Below, one piece after another: positions 8,221 through 16,886 of a stretch of 45,792 nucleotides of DNA; the first letter of the stretch is position 1; the number at the start of each line of letters is the position of its first letter. This DNA comes from DAOTWP01 sp034435675 (GTDB lineage Bacteria > Chloroflexota > Anaerolineae > Aggregatilineales > Phototrophicaceae): assembly GCA_034435675.1 (NCBI GenBank), contig DAOTWP010000363.1, positions 1-45,792 of the forward strand, given 5' to 3'. Both the position numbers and the translations under genes were made by a program. The notes below the pieces were generated by a model, which was not told the origin of the DNA, did no database searches, and saw only the letters and a list, made by a program, of their open reading frames with translations.

Positions 8221-9969
8221 TCAGGGAGTAGTTCCGATCAGACGCCAATCCGCCAGTGTAGCGAAACGATCCTGCGGAGTGCCGATAAAACCCAACTGAA
8301 CATCTCCGAGGGTGGGGATCGTCGCATAGCCGTAGAGTGGATAATACAGCGGAAGCGCAATCGAACGGCTGACAAACTCCTGCTGGAACTGGCGATACAG
8401 TGCCATGCGGTGAATACCGTTCGGATCACGGCGGGCGCGTTCGAGCAGCTCGCTGATGCGGCGGTCATCCACACCGCCATAATTCTGCCCTTCAGGATAC
8501 TGCCCCTCATGCCAGAAACCGTACACATCCGGGTCAGCGCCGCCAGACAGCGAAAGTTCTACCAGCGCCACGTCAAAATCACCACTGTCCAGACGCTGCG
8601 TATAGGTGGCGTTATCCACAGCTTCCACCGTGACGCCGATATTGTACTGCGACCACTGTGTTACAAGTTCCTGCACAATGCTCAACAGCGCGGGATCATC
8701 GGGTGTCAACAGGGCAAAGGAGAAGTAAAGCCCTTCATCACTGGCTTGCAGCCCCGCCGTTTCCAGCAGTTGCAGCGCCTGAGCCGGATCAAAGGGAATT
8801 GCCGGGAGGTCTGAGGCATATGCCCACGAGCCAGGCAGCAGCGGGCTGTTTGCCGGGATCGCCAGATTCGGCAGATAACGCTCAATGAGCGCCGATACAT
8901 CCGAACCGACTTCCAGCGCGCGGCGCACGCGATCTTCACGAAAAACAGGCAGGTTCTCGCGCTGCCAATTGAAGATGACCACTCCAAACGCCGGGTCGAT
9001 CGCCGTATGCACTACGACATTGGGCAGGTCTAACAGAGCAGCGCGTTCAGACCGATTGCGGGCAGCCAGACCATCAATCGCGCCTGTGCGCAGCCCTGCC
9101 AGCGCGGCATCAAAATCAGCGTACAAGTGGAAACTAATGCGCTCAATGGCGTAATCGCTCTGGTCGCTTAGACGACGCCGATAGACTGGCGCTGCACGCA
9201 AATCAACAATGTCAATTCGCTGCCCGGTCAGAGAGCGAGTCGCTTCCAGTTGATAGGGACCAGTGCCCACTGGGGTCAGATTAAACGGGTGCGCTGCAAG
9301 CCGCGCTGCGCTGGTGCCAGCAAGCGCGTGTTCGGGCAAAATGCCAATGCGCAGCGCGTCCAGAAAACCGCCCAGCGGCTGGGTCAACCGAAAGCGCACC
9401 ACGTGCGGTTCAAGCGCTTCGGTTTCAACTGTGCGCCAGAAATCGCGCAAAGCCGCTGAACCAGGGAAGTCCGCTGAACGCAGCAGCAGCATGGTGAAGA
9501 CAACATCGTTCGCGGTAAACGGCACGCCATCCTGCCAGAGGACATCCTGGCGCAGAAAGAATACATATTCCAGCCCATCGCTGGAGATTATCCAGCGTTC
9601 TGCCAGTGCGCCCACTGGCTCACCATACTGGTTAATACGCATCAACCCCTCAAAAATCAGCGCTGTGATGTCGCGATCCACGGGGTTAAGGTCAGCAAAA
9701 AGGGGATTCAGCCGCTGGACACTGCCCACCAGTCCTTCCCGATAACTGGCTGGTGGTTGCGTTTCAGCATCAGGCGCCTGTGGTATCTGCGCGGTAGACT
9801 GAACCAGTGCCTGAGGTGTGGGCGAGGACTCAGCCTGCACCGTAACAACAGGAGTATTCACCGCTGGCGTACTCTGTGGCGTGGCTGGCTGGCGCACCAG
9901 CAAAGTCACGGCAAACAGCGCTGCCGAAGCCAGCAGCGCCAGCAATTGCCAGCGAAATCCTTTCAGCAT
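8221..9969 (-). CDS. ABC transporter substrate-binding protein, family 5
   Basis: 582 residues. An N-terminal membrane segment (LLALLASAALFAVTLLV) is followed by a Thr/Pro/Gln-rich linker of about 45 residues, then a DppA/OppA-type fold: SVQRLNPLFADLNPVDRDI, LIFEGLMRINQYGEPVGALAE, the family motif FFLRQDVLWQDGVPFTANDV, and DFDVALVELSLSGGADPDV near the C-terminus. No lipobox Cys is present, so it is probably anchored by the uncleaved helix. It binds peptides or similar solutes for import; no permease or ATPase genes are adjacent. It is 16 nt downstream of secG and probably cotranscribed with it. Confidence 0.9.
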   Translation of the reverse strand: MLKGFRWQLLALLASAALFAVTLLVRQPATPQSTPAVNTPVVTVQAESSPTPQALVQSTAQIPQAPDAETQPPASYREGLVGSVQRLNPLFADLNPVDRDITALIFEGLMRINQYGEPVGALAERWIISSDGLEYVFFLRQDVLWQDGVPFTANDVVFTMLLLRSADFPGSAALRDFWRTVETEALEPHVVRFRLTQPLGGFLDALRIGILPEHALAGTSAARLAAHPFNLTPVGTGPYQLEATRSLTGQRIDIVDLRAAPVYRRRLSDQSDYAIERISFHLYADFDAALAGLRTGAIDGLAARNRSERAALLDLPNVVVHTAIDPAFGVVIFNWQRENLPVFREDRVRRALEVGSDVSALIERYLPNLAIPANSPLLPGSWAYASDLPAIPFDPAQALQLLETAGLQASDEGLYFSFALLTPDDPALLSIVQELVTQWSQYNIGVTVEAVDNATYTQRLDSGDFDVALVELSLSGGADPDVYGFWHEGQYPEGQNYGGVDDRRISELLERARRDPNGIHRMALYRQFQQEFVSRSIALPLYYPLYGYATIPTLGDVQLGFIGTPQDRFATLADWRLIGTTP

Positions 9970-9985
9970 GGAGTGCCTGTTGTAC

Positions 9986-10222
9986 TTACTGGCTGACGAT
10001 CACGGCGAACGCCGAAATCGCCAGGAACGCAATGGATAAGCCAATAGTCATCTGGAAGAGCGTTTTTTCCAGTCCGCGGCGCGTGTGCCCGGTACCCTGT
10101 CCAAAATCGCCGCCCATAAGGCTGCCCAGACTGCCACCTCGCACCTGAAGCATAATCAGGATGATCAAAATGATCGAGATAGCAATGGCTGCAATCTGCA
10201 AAATAACTGGCAAAAACTCCAT
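9986..10222 (-). CDS. secG: Preprotein translocase subunit SecG
   Basis: 78 residues with two membrane helices (LPVILQIAAIAISIILIILI and the C-terminal segment ending AFAVIVSQ), separated by the SecG-type loop GGSLGSLMGG and RRGLEKTLFQMT. SecG assists SecYE-SecA protein export at the inner membrane. The frame is open 22 codons further, but AAAGG 8 nt before the ATG at 10222 and the family length decide the start. Confidence 0.93.
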   Translation of the reverse strand: MEFLPVILQIAAIAISIILIILIMLQVRGGSLGSLMGGDFGQGTGHTRRGLEKTLFQMTIGLSIAFLAISAFAVIVSQ

Positions 10223-10278
10223 GAGAACAACCTTTACGTTCCAACTGAAGATACACTGCCCGCTCAAAAAGCGCTCGC

Positions 10279-10307
10279 AGTATAGCATGGTGCATCAGGG
10301 TTGCAAA
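10279..10307 (-). promoter_or_regulatory. Predicted promoter of secG
   Basis: On the minus strand TTTGCA (10307-10302), a 17-nt spacer and TATACT (10284-10279), about 57 nt upstream of the secG ATG. Confidence 0.45.
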
Positions 10308-10368
10308 GACTCATCACACCGGCAAGGGCGAGTGTTCAGCCGTGCCTCCCACCCACAGCAGTCGCCCA

Positions 10369-11658
10369 TCAGCCAATCAGGTGGAGCATTGTTTGGCGCT
10401 CATGCAACCAGCGCATCTGCCTCTGTGTCAGCACAGCATCTTCTTCTAGCGCGATACGCACGAGCTGACCACCCCACTCTGGAACGGCTTTTTTCACATT
10501 CAGTTCAATCGAATAGCAGGTGTCATCGAACAGTTCATAGTCACCACGCCCCGGCACGCCACCCTGCTGATCCCACAACCCGATGGTCGGTCCCGCCGCG
10601 TGCCCATGATAGCCCAGCGGATGGCTGTAGACCATCGCGTCAATGGCTTCCTGACGCGCCTGTTCCAGCACCGCCAGCAGCACTTCATTGCCGGTTCTGC
10701 CTACCTGCATCGCCGCCATGTGAATATCTTGCAGGCGGTTGCCATCTGCCAGCGCGGCTTTCAAGCCTGCCGGGGCATCGCTTTCGCCGGGCTTGAGCAC
10801 ATAAGCATGCTGCTGCTGGTCAGTGGCAAACCCCAGATAGTAAAAGCCGACATCACACCAGAGCAAATCACCCGGCATAATCACCTGACGACGCTCGATA
10901 CCAGCGTAGAATTCGTCGAATGCCTCACCGTGTGCCTGAATTTCGACATTTGGTTGAAACCATGCGCGCAGCCCCAGATCATGCATCCGCTGACGAAACC
11001 ACCAGACGACGTCCTCTGTGGTGGTAATACCGGGATGAATTACCAGGTTTGAGAACGCCTGTGTAATCAGCGTATGCCCGATCTCCACAATGCCGGGATA
11101 AACGGCGAGTTCGGCGGGAGTGCGCCGTTCCAGCCAACCGATGCACAAACGCTCCGCGCTGCACACCCGCTGCATCAGCGTATCCCCCAGCGCCTGCGCC
11201 AGCAACTGGTACTCGTGGTAGGTCAAGCCATCGCCAAAGGCGAATTCTTCAGAGAAGTTAACACCAATGGCGGCGGGGTTGCGTTCCCGGATTATACGCG
11301 CCAGGCATTCAAACTGGCTTTCTTTTTCCGGGTCCCACCCCGATTCGTAGTAACCCTGCTGCCCATAGCGGCTGAGGGTCAGGCGATCCACGCTGCCATC
11401 AGCGTTCCGGCTAAAGACCAGAATCGTGCGGCGGCGGGCAGCCATCGCTGGTTCTGGCAGCAGCGTCATAATGACCGGGTCTTCGTTGTACTCCCGCGCA
11501 ATCACTAGCCACATATCGAACCCCTCGCGCGCCATTAGTTCAGGCAAAAGGGTATCCAGCCGTGTGCGCAGCCAGTTGTTGCGAACCTCAGCCTGGGCGC
11601 GCAGCGGCAGCAGTTTCTCGTGCAGCGCCCAGCCAAATTTATGCAGATCATTTTTCAT
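10369..11658 (-). CDS. M24 family metallopeptidase (Xaa-Pro peptidase-like)
   Basis: 429 residues from the ATG at 11658 (AGGG 10 nt upstream); an upstream extension is open but not needed. An N-terminal creatinase/prolidase-type domain of about 190 residues precedes the pita-bread catalytic domain. The five metal ligands can be assigned: Asp in LLWCDVGF, Asp in FATDQQQ, His in SHPLGYHGH, Glu in CYSIELNV, and Glu in RIALEEDAVL. The enzyme should be a dinuclear metal peptidase cleaving N-terminal residues before proline, although some relatives have other substrates. It is divergent from the glycoside hydrolase gene. Confidence 0.87.
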   Translation of the reverse strand: MKNDLHKFGWALHEKLLPLRAQAEVRNNWLRTRLDTLLPELMAREGFDMWLVIAREYNEDPVIMTLLPEPAMAARRRTILVFSRNADGSVDRLTLSRYGQQGYYESGWDPEKESQFECLARIIRERNPAAIGVNFSEEFAFGDGLTYHEYQLLAQALGDTLMQRVCSAERLCIGWLERRTPAELAVYPGIVEIGHTLITQAFSNLVIHPGITTTEDVVWWFRQRMHDLGLRAWFQPNVEIQAHGEAFDEFYAGIERRQVIMPGDLLWCDVGFYYLGFATDQQQHAYVLKPGESDAPAGLKAALADGNRLQDIHMAAMQVGRTGNEVLLAVLEQARQEAIDAMVYSHPLGYHGHAAGPTIGLWDQQGGVPGRGDYELFDDTCYSIELNVKKAVPEWGGQLVRIALEEDAVLTQRQMRWLHERQTMLHLIG

Positions 11659-11781
11659 GGCAGCAAACCCTACTAAGACAGACCGAAAGACAACAAACAG
11701 AGTTGATTGTAACGAGACGGGTCCAAAACCACACCGAACCAATCTGCACGGCAACGCACAGATAGCGCAGATTAGGCGTCA

Positions 11782-11810
11782 TGTACAGCGGCAGCACAAA
11801 GCGCTATGAT
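11782..11810 (+). promoter_or_regulatory. Predicted promoter for the glycan cluster, possibly leaderless
   Basis: TGTACA (11782-11787) and TATGAT (11805-11810) are 17 nt apart. The ATG at 11819 begins only 8 nt after the -10 box and no ribosome-binding site is visible, so the mRNA may be leaderless. Confidence 0.45.
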
Positions 11811-11818
11811 CGTAAGTT

Positions 11819-13003
11819 ATGAAACCACGCCTGCTTTACCGGATGCTGCACAGCGTGACCGTACGCCAAACCTGGCTGCTGCGCGGTGCGCTGCTGTGGG
11901 CGCTGCTGACGGCGCTCGTCCCCGCCCCGCCGCGCGCTATCCTCGGCATGCCACAGACTGTCGAAAGCGAACATCCGCAGGTCTGTGTACACACTCGCTT
12001 CACGGATGAAGTCGAGGAGTGGAAGATTCAGCGTTCGATGCAACTTGTGCGCGAAATGGGCGCAGGCACAATTGTCGAGTTCTTCTTATGGGCGTATATC
12101 GAACCGCAGCAGGGGCAATATGACTGGGAGTCGGTGGATCGTGTAGTGCGCCACGCAGAAAACCAGGGCGTGCGCATTCTGGCGCGGCTGGGCATTGTCC
12201 CGGCATGGGCGCGCCCGGACGAGGACGAGCGCTCGACCTCCGTAAACTATCTGCCTGACGAATCGTTTGATGATTTTGCGAGCTTCGTCGCCGCGTTTGC
12301 GGCACGCTACGCCGGGCGCATTGACCACCTGATTATCTGGAACGAACCGAATATCACCCACGAATGGGGTTACACAGGGGTAGATGCAGAACGCTACGTG
12401 CGGCTGCTGCAAACGGTGTATCCTGCTGCAAAAGCGGCAAACCCGGGTGTCGTCATCATTGCCGCAGGGCTGGCACCTACGCTGGAACCTGTGGGCAGCC
12501 CAAATGGGCTGAATGACATACTCTATCTGGAAGCGCTGTACAGTGCAGGCGCGGCGTCATACTTCGATGCGCTGGCTGTCCACACCTACGGCTTTTCACA
12601 TCCACCGGAGGAGGAACCGGCTTTTGACCGGCTGAACTTCCGGCGGGCGGAACTGCTCGTTGATGTGATGCGGCAGCATGGCGATGCAGACACCCCTGTT
12701 TACATCACCGAAACCGGCTGGAACGACCACCCGCGCTGGACACAGGCTGTACGTCCATCGCATCGCATCGAATACACTGTGAATGCCTTTCGCTATGCCG
12801 AACAGCACTGGGACTGGCTGGAGACATTGTGCCTGTGGAACTTTCGCACCCCGACACTCACCTACAGTTACCCCGACTATTTTTCGCTGGTCACGCCCTA
12901 CTTTCAGCTCAAGCCGGTCTATTTTGCGGTACAGGCGTATGCGTGCGGTTGGAGCACAGATGAAGCGCTGTGGCTGCCACCGCCAGAAGCGACACCGCCA
13001 TGA
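11819..13003 (+). CDS. Clan GH-A glycoside hydrolase, exported
   Basis: 394 residues. The N-terminus is basic, followed by a hydrophobic stretch (ALLWALLTALVPAPP): a signal peptide or anchor. The TIM-barrel pattern includes LARLGIVPAWARP and ends with two catalytic acids: acid/base E176 in LIIWNEPNI and nucleophile E298 in PVYITETGWN, the arrangement of clan GH-A enzymes (GH5/GH39/cellulase-like). The substrate cannot be told. It opens a six-gene same-strand run with glycosyltransferases, so the substrate may be the cell's own surface polysaccharide. Its stop overlaps an alternative start of the next gene. Confidence 0.82.
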   Translation: MKPRLLYRMLHSVTVRQTWLLRGALLWALLTALVPAPPRAILGMPQTVESEHPQVCVHTRFTDEVEEWKIQRSMQLVREMGAGTIVEFFLWAYIEPQQGQYDWESVDRVVRHAENQGVRILARLGIVPAWARPDEDERSTSVNYLPDESFDDFASFVAAFAARYAGRIDHLIIWNEPNITHEWGYTGVDAERYVRLLQTVYPAAKAANPGVVIIAAGLAPTLEPVGSPNGLNDILYLEALYSAGAASYFDALAVHTYGFSHPPEEEPAFDRLNFRRAELLVDVMRQHGDADTPVYITETGWNDHPRWTQAVRPSHRIEYTVNAFRYAEQHWDWLETLCLWNFRTPTLTYSYPDYFSLVTPYFQLKPVYFAVQAYACGWSTDEALWLPPPEATPP

Positions 13004-13047
13004 GAGACCATGCCATGCGCATTGTAACCGCTGCCGAGGCAAATTTT

Positions 13048-13806
13048 ATGCACACCTGTATATACTTATGGTTACTGTTCATCATGCTGGCTGCCTGTGC
13101 GCCGCCGCCGCTGCCCACGGCGTTGGAGGCATTCCCGCATGGCGCGATCCGCATCGGTGTGGACCCCACGCTACCACCCTTCGCACTGCTGACCGAAACC
13201 GATCTCTTCGGGCTGGACATAGACATCGGGCGAGAGATCAGCGGGCGGGTTGGGCTGCCCGCGCGATTTGTTGTGCTTGGGTACGACAGCCTTTACGACG
13301 TGCTCATTGCGGATGATGCAACAGTGGATGTGGTCATCTCGGCGTTGTTGACTGACCCGGCGCGCACAGGAGATGTGTTGTATACACGTCATTACTTCAA
13401 CAATGGGCTGGTGCTTGTCAGCCCGGAAGCTAAGCCGCTGGACAGCATGCGGGCGACCGCCGGACGATCACTGGCTTATGAATTCGGCTCCAGTGCGGAT
13501 GCCGAAGCGCGCGCCTGGCTGCGCCGTATCGCGCCGTTTGCCACCCAGCCCTATGAACTCCCGGTTTATGCGTTGGATGCTGTGCGGTTGGATGTCGCTG
13601 ATAGTGCGCTGGTCGAGGCGACAGCCGCGCGGTTGTACCTCCGTGAACATCCGGAATGGGCGGCACAGGTGATTTATGTCACCGATGCCTGGTATGCTGC
13701 CGCAGTCTCCCACCAACATCCCGACATGTGGATGCTGATTAACATAGCCTTGCAGTCCATGGCAGATGACGGTACGCTTGAAATGCTTTTGGACAAATGG
13801 CTGTGA
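13048..13806 (+). CDS. Amino-acid-type solute-binding lipoprotein (SBP family 3)
   Basis: 252 residues. The lipobox LAAC places the lipidated Cys at residue 17. The mature protein has the family 3 pattern: IRIGVDPTLPPFAL, LFGLDIDIGREISGRVGLP, VDVVISALLTDPARTGDVLYT and a final LDKWL. Upstream in-frame ATGs exist at 13000 and 13015, but GAGG 8 nt before 13048 supports the chosen start. It probably binds a small polar solute outside the membrane; no permease is adjacent. It may instead be a sensor or a substrate-binding partner in the surrounding glycan cluster. Confidence 0.85.
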   Translation: MHTCIYLWLLFIMLAACAPPPLPTALEAFPHGAIRIGVDPTLPPFALLTETDLFGLDIDIGREISGRVGLPARFVVLGYDSLYDVLIADDATVDVVISALLTDPARTGDVLYTRHYFNNGLVLVSPEAKPLDSMRATAGRSLAYEFGSSADAEARAWLRRIAPFATQPYELPVYALDAVRLDVADSALVEATAARLYLREHPEWAAQVIYVTDAWYAAAVSHQHPDMWMLINIALQSMADDGTLEMLLDKWL

Positions 13807-13810
13807 GAAC

Positions 13811-14524
13811 ATGCATATCAAGAATTCTGAGCGTGTGATTCCTACCCTTGATGCAGGCGGCGCAGCAGTCTATGCGCTGGCAGGCGCGACGGCAGGGGGT
13901 ACAGGCAAACACCAGCTTCTCGAAATCGCCCTGCCCCCTCAGGCAGTTTATGAGTTGTCACTGGCAGCAAACTGCGAAGGCAGTCTGTATGTAGTGCAGG
14001 GTGAAATCGCCCCGACTAACCTGCCCGATGTTCTGCCTGAAGGAAGCGGGCTGGCGCTGCCGGCATCAAGCGCCGTAACCCTGCACAATTCCGCCGCGGC
14101 ATCAGCGCTGCTGGTTTTGGCGCTGACGCCGGTAGATCCGCCCTACAGTGAAAACCTGCTGCCTGTACAGCGTGATCTGAATGCGCTTGCCATACTGCAA
14201 ACCCCGCACGGCGAGATCGTGCGCGAATTCTTTGGCGCAGCAGCAGGCGGTACGCGGCATCACAGCCTGGCGTATATCACACTGCCTTCCGGCAAGCACT
14301 CCCTCAAGCACTATCACCCGATTGCCGAGGAAAGCTACTACATTCTCAGCGGCAGCGGGCGGATACTTGTGGACAGTGAAGAACGCCGCTGCTCTGTGGG
14401 CGATGCAGTCGCCATTCCACCGAATGCCGTACACCAGATTTTCAACAACGGTGATACCGTGCTGACCTTTCTCGCCGTTTGTGTTCCGGCATGGACACCC
14501 GATTGCAGCGTCTTCATACAGTGA
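13811..14524 (+). CDS. Bicupin protein
   Basis: 237 residues with two cupin barrels. The N-terminal one (about residues 20-105) lacks the metal motif. The C-terminal one keeps both cupin motifs: motif 1 with H167, H169 and E173/E174 (KHYHPIAEESYYILSG), and motif 2 with H208 (GDAVAIPPNAVHQIFN), so one metal site is expected. Such proteins are sugar isomerases, epimerases or dioxygenase-like enzymes, or ligand sensors; the exact role is unknown. The start at 13811 lies just after the stop of the preceding gene; a longer frame exists but would overlap it. The setting among glycosyltransferases suggests nucleotide-sugar metabolism. Confidence 0.72.
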   Translation: MHIKNSERVIPTLDAGGAAVYALAGATAGGTGKHQLLEIALPPQAVYELSLAANCEGSLYVVQGEIAPTNLPDVLPEGSGLALPASSAVTLHNSAAASALLVLALTPVDPPYSENLLPVQRDLNALAILQTPHGEIVREFFGAAAGGTRHHSLAYITLPSGKHSLKHYHPIAEESYYILSGSGRILVDSEERRCSVGDAVAIPPNAVHQIFNNGDTVLTFLAVCVPAWTPDCSVFIQ

Positions 14525-14535
14525 GTTCGCCAATT

Positions 14536-15633
14536 ATGCATATCGGCATTGACGCCCGCCTGACGTACTATCGCAGCGGTGGGATTAGCAACTACATCCA
14601 GCGCCTTGTCGCCGCCCTGGAACTGCTGGATCGGACCAATCGTTATACGGTGTTTCACAGTCGCAAGAGCCGCCAGCGCATTGTCCGGCGCTTTGCGGCG
14701 GCAGCGCTCTGGACGCCCAGTCATCACCGTATCGAACGACTGGCGCTCTCGGCAGAGCTAGCGCGCTTTCGGCTCAATTTGTACCACGCGACGGACTTTA
14801 TCCCCCCGTACTGGGGCGCGCGGCGTATGGTCGCCACTGTGCACGACCTGACATTCCTCAAACATCCCGAATACCTGACAGCGGACAGCCGCCGGTATTA
14901 CAATGACCAGATTCATGCAGCAGTACACCGAGCGGATCATCTGCTAACGCTCAGCGAGGCAAGCAAGCATGACATCATCAGCATGCTCAACGTGCCCGCA
15001 TCAAAAATCACTGTGCATCTGTTAGGGGTGGATGAGCAGTTTTGTGCACAACCGGCTGAAGTGTGCGCGCAGGTGCAGCGTGAACTTGACCTGCCGCCCG
15101 AATACCTGCTGTTCGTCAGCACATTCGAGCCGCGAAAAAATATCCTCGGCTTACTGGAGGCATATCGTCTGCTGCTTGATCGTTTTCCTGACGCGCCCCC
15201 GCTGGTACTGGCAGGACGCCGTGGTTGGCTGTTTGAGGAAACGCTGGCACGCTTTGAGCGTATGGGCATAGCCAGCCATGTCTACTGGCGCGAAGAAGTC
15301 GCGCAGGCTGCTCTACCTGCCCTTTACACAATGGCGCTGGCGCTGATCCTGCCGTCCTTTTACGAAGGCTTTGGTTTGCCCGCGCTGGAAGCGATGGCAT
15401 GTGGTACAGTGCCAATCGTTAGCAATCGTTCCTCTCTGCCCGAAGTGGTGGGTGATGTCGGGCTACTGGTTGATCCGGAGGACCCCTCAGCACTTGCCAG
15501 CGCAATAGAACAAGCACTGACCAACAGTGCCTGGCGACAGCAGATGCAGAAGGCAGCACAGCAGCGTGCCGCGCAGTTCACATGGCAGCAAACTGCCGAA
15601 ACAACATTACAGGTTTACCTCGCCGAAGGTTAA
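14536..15633 (+). CDS. Glycosyltransferase family 4
   Basis: 365 residues, GT-B fold. The N-terminal domain begins MHIGIDARLTYYRSGGISNY, a glycine-rich acceptor-side loop typical of GT4. The C-terminal donor site has FVSTFEPRKNI and the E-x7-E motif EGFGLPALE (E277, E285), then GTVPIVSN and a PEDPSALASAI segment. It is a retaining transferase using an NDP-sugar, probably acting on a lipid-linked or surface glycan at the inner membrane face. Twelve nt separate it from the cupin gene; the longer frame upstream was not chosen because it overlaps that gene. Confidence 0.9.
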   Translation: MHIGIDARLTYYRSGGISNYIQRLVAALELLDRTNRYTVFHSRKSRQRIVRRFAAAALWTPSHHRIERLALSAELARFRLNLYHATDFIPPYWGARRMVATVHDLTFLKHPEYLTADSRRYYNDQIHAAVHRADHLLTLSEASKHDIISMLNVPASKITVHLLGVDEQFCAQPAEVCAQVQRELDLPPEYLLFVSTFEPRKNILGLLEAYRLLLDRFPDAPPLVLAGRRGWLFEETLARFERMGIASHVYWREEVAQAALPALYTMALALILPSFYEGFGLPALEAMACGTVPIVSNRSSLPEVVGDVGLLVDPEDPSALASAIEQALTNSAWRQQMQKAAQQRAAQFTWQQTAETTLQVYLAEG

Positions 15634-15637
15634 GCTC

Positions 15638-16858
15638 ATGCAAATCCTGATACTCACTGCTGCGCTGCCGTATCCGCCTCATGCGGGCGGGGCAATCCGT
15701 GCCTATGGGCTGCTGCACGGGCTGCACGCGGCAGGTCATGACCTGACACTGCTCAGCCTGACAGACTCCGAAATCGCAGAACCGCAAGACACACCGCTGG
15801 CGCAGTTCTGTACACATATTGAAACAGTGCCCGCACCAAAGCGTTCGAAGCGGGACCGCGTGCGCGACTTATTCTTCAGTGCACAGCCTGATGTCGCCCG
15901 GCGCCTGTACAGCCCGCACTTATGGGAGCGCCTGCAAAGCCTGCTGGCTCAAAACAATTATGATCTGATTCAGTTCGAGGGGATTGAAGCCGCAGGCTAT
16001 CTGCCGATGGTACGCGCCATACAACCACATGCCAAACTCTGCTATGACGCCTTTAACCTGGAATACGATATGCAGCGGGTCATCTACAGGGTAGATCGGC
16101 GCAATCCACGCCGCTGGCATGCCGCCGCCTATTCCTATGTACAGATGCGCCGCCTGCGCCGCTTTGAGCGTGAACTGTGCGCAACCGCAGATTTCGTGCT
16201 GGCGGTCTCACCAGAAGATGCCGCCGGGCTGCGCGCGCTGTATCCCGGTCGCAGCATCATCGTTGTGCCTAATGGCGTATTTGTGAACCAGTATTCGAAC
16301 AATGAAGCGACATTGAATCTGGGTGCGAAGGCGTTGGTGTTCACAGGGAAAATGGATTATCGTCCTAATGTGGATGCTATGTTATGGTTTGCCAGCAGCA
16401 TGATGCCACGCATCCAACGGGAACACCCGCAGGCAGAATTGTATATTGTCGGGCAAAAATCCCATACACGGCTGGAACCGCTGCGTGGACGCAGGGGGAT
16501 TCATTTAACCGGGTGGGTGCCCGAAGTCCAGCCGTATCTGAATGCAGCCGCAATTTATGTCGCACCACTGCGCATGGGCAGCGGCACGCGCCTGAAAATT
16601 CTGGAAGCGATGGCTTCTGGCTGCGCAGTCGTCGCCACCTCGATTGCCGCTTCAGGACTGTTACCCCAGGTCAAGGCAGCACTGTGTATCGCTGATGATG
16701 AAAGCACATTTGCCAGCAACGTAGGAACATTGCTGGAGAATCCTGCAGAACGGCAGCGGCTCGGCAGTGCGGCACGAGAGGCAGTACACGCGCACTATGA
16801 TTGGGATGTGCTGATCCCGCGATTGCTGGCGGGCTATAAGGACAACGGTCTTGGATAA
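15638..16858 (+). CDS. Glycosyltransferase family 4 (GSGTRLK type)
   Basis: 406 residues, GT-B fold. The N-terminus MQILILTAALPYPPHAGGAI is the usual start of this GT4 subgroup, and the donor-binding domain ends with MGSGTRLKILEAMASG, whose Glu is the conserved donor ligand. AAGG about 8 nt before the ATG at 15638 fixes the start; the gene begins 4 nt after the previous stop, so the two are translationally linked. The sugar specificity is unknown. Confidence 0.88.
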   Translation: MQILILTAALPYPPHAGGAIRAYGLLHGLHAAGHDLTLLSLTDSEIAEPQDTPLAQFCTHIETVPAPKRSKRDRVRDLFFSAQPDVARRLYSPHLWERLQSLLAQNNYDLIQFEGIEAAGYLPMVRAIQPHAKLCYDAFNLEYDMQRVIYRVDRRNPRRWHAAAYSYVQMRRLRRFERELCATADFVLAVSPEDAAGLRALYPGRSIIVVPNGVFVNQYSNNEATLNLGAKALVFTGKMDYRPNVDAMLWFASSMMPRIQREHPQAELYIVGQKSHTRLEPLRGRRGIHLTGWVPEVQPYLNAAAIYVAPLRMGSGTRLKILEAMASGCAVVATSIAASGLLPQVKAALCIADDESTFASNVGTLLENPAERQRLGSAAREAVHAHYDWDVLIPRLLAGYKDNGLG

Positions 16859-16886
16859 AGAAACCCTGGTCGCAAGGAACCGCAGC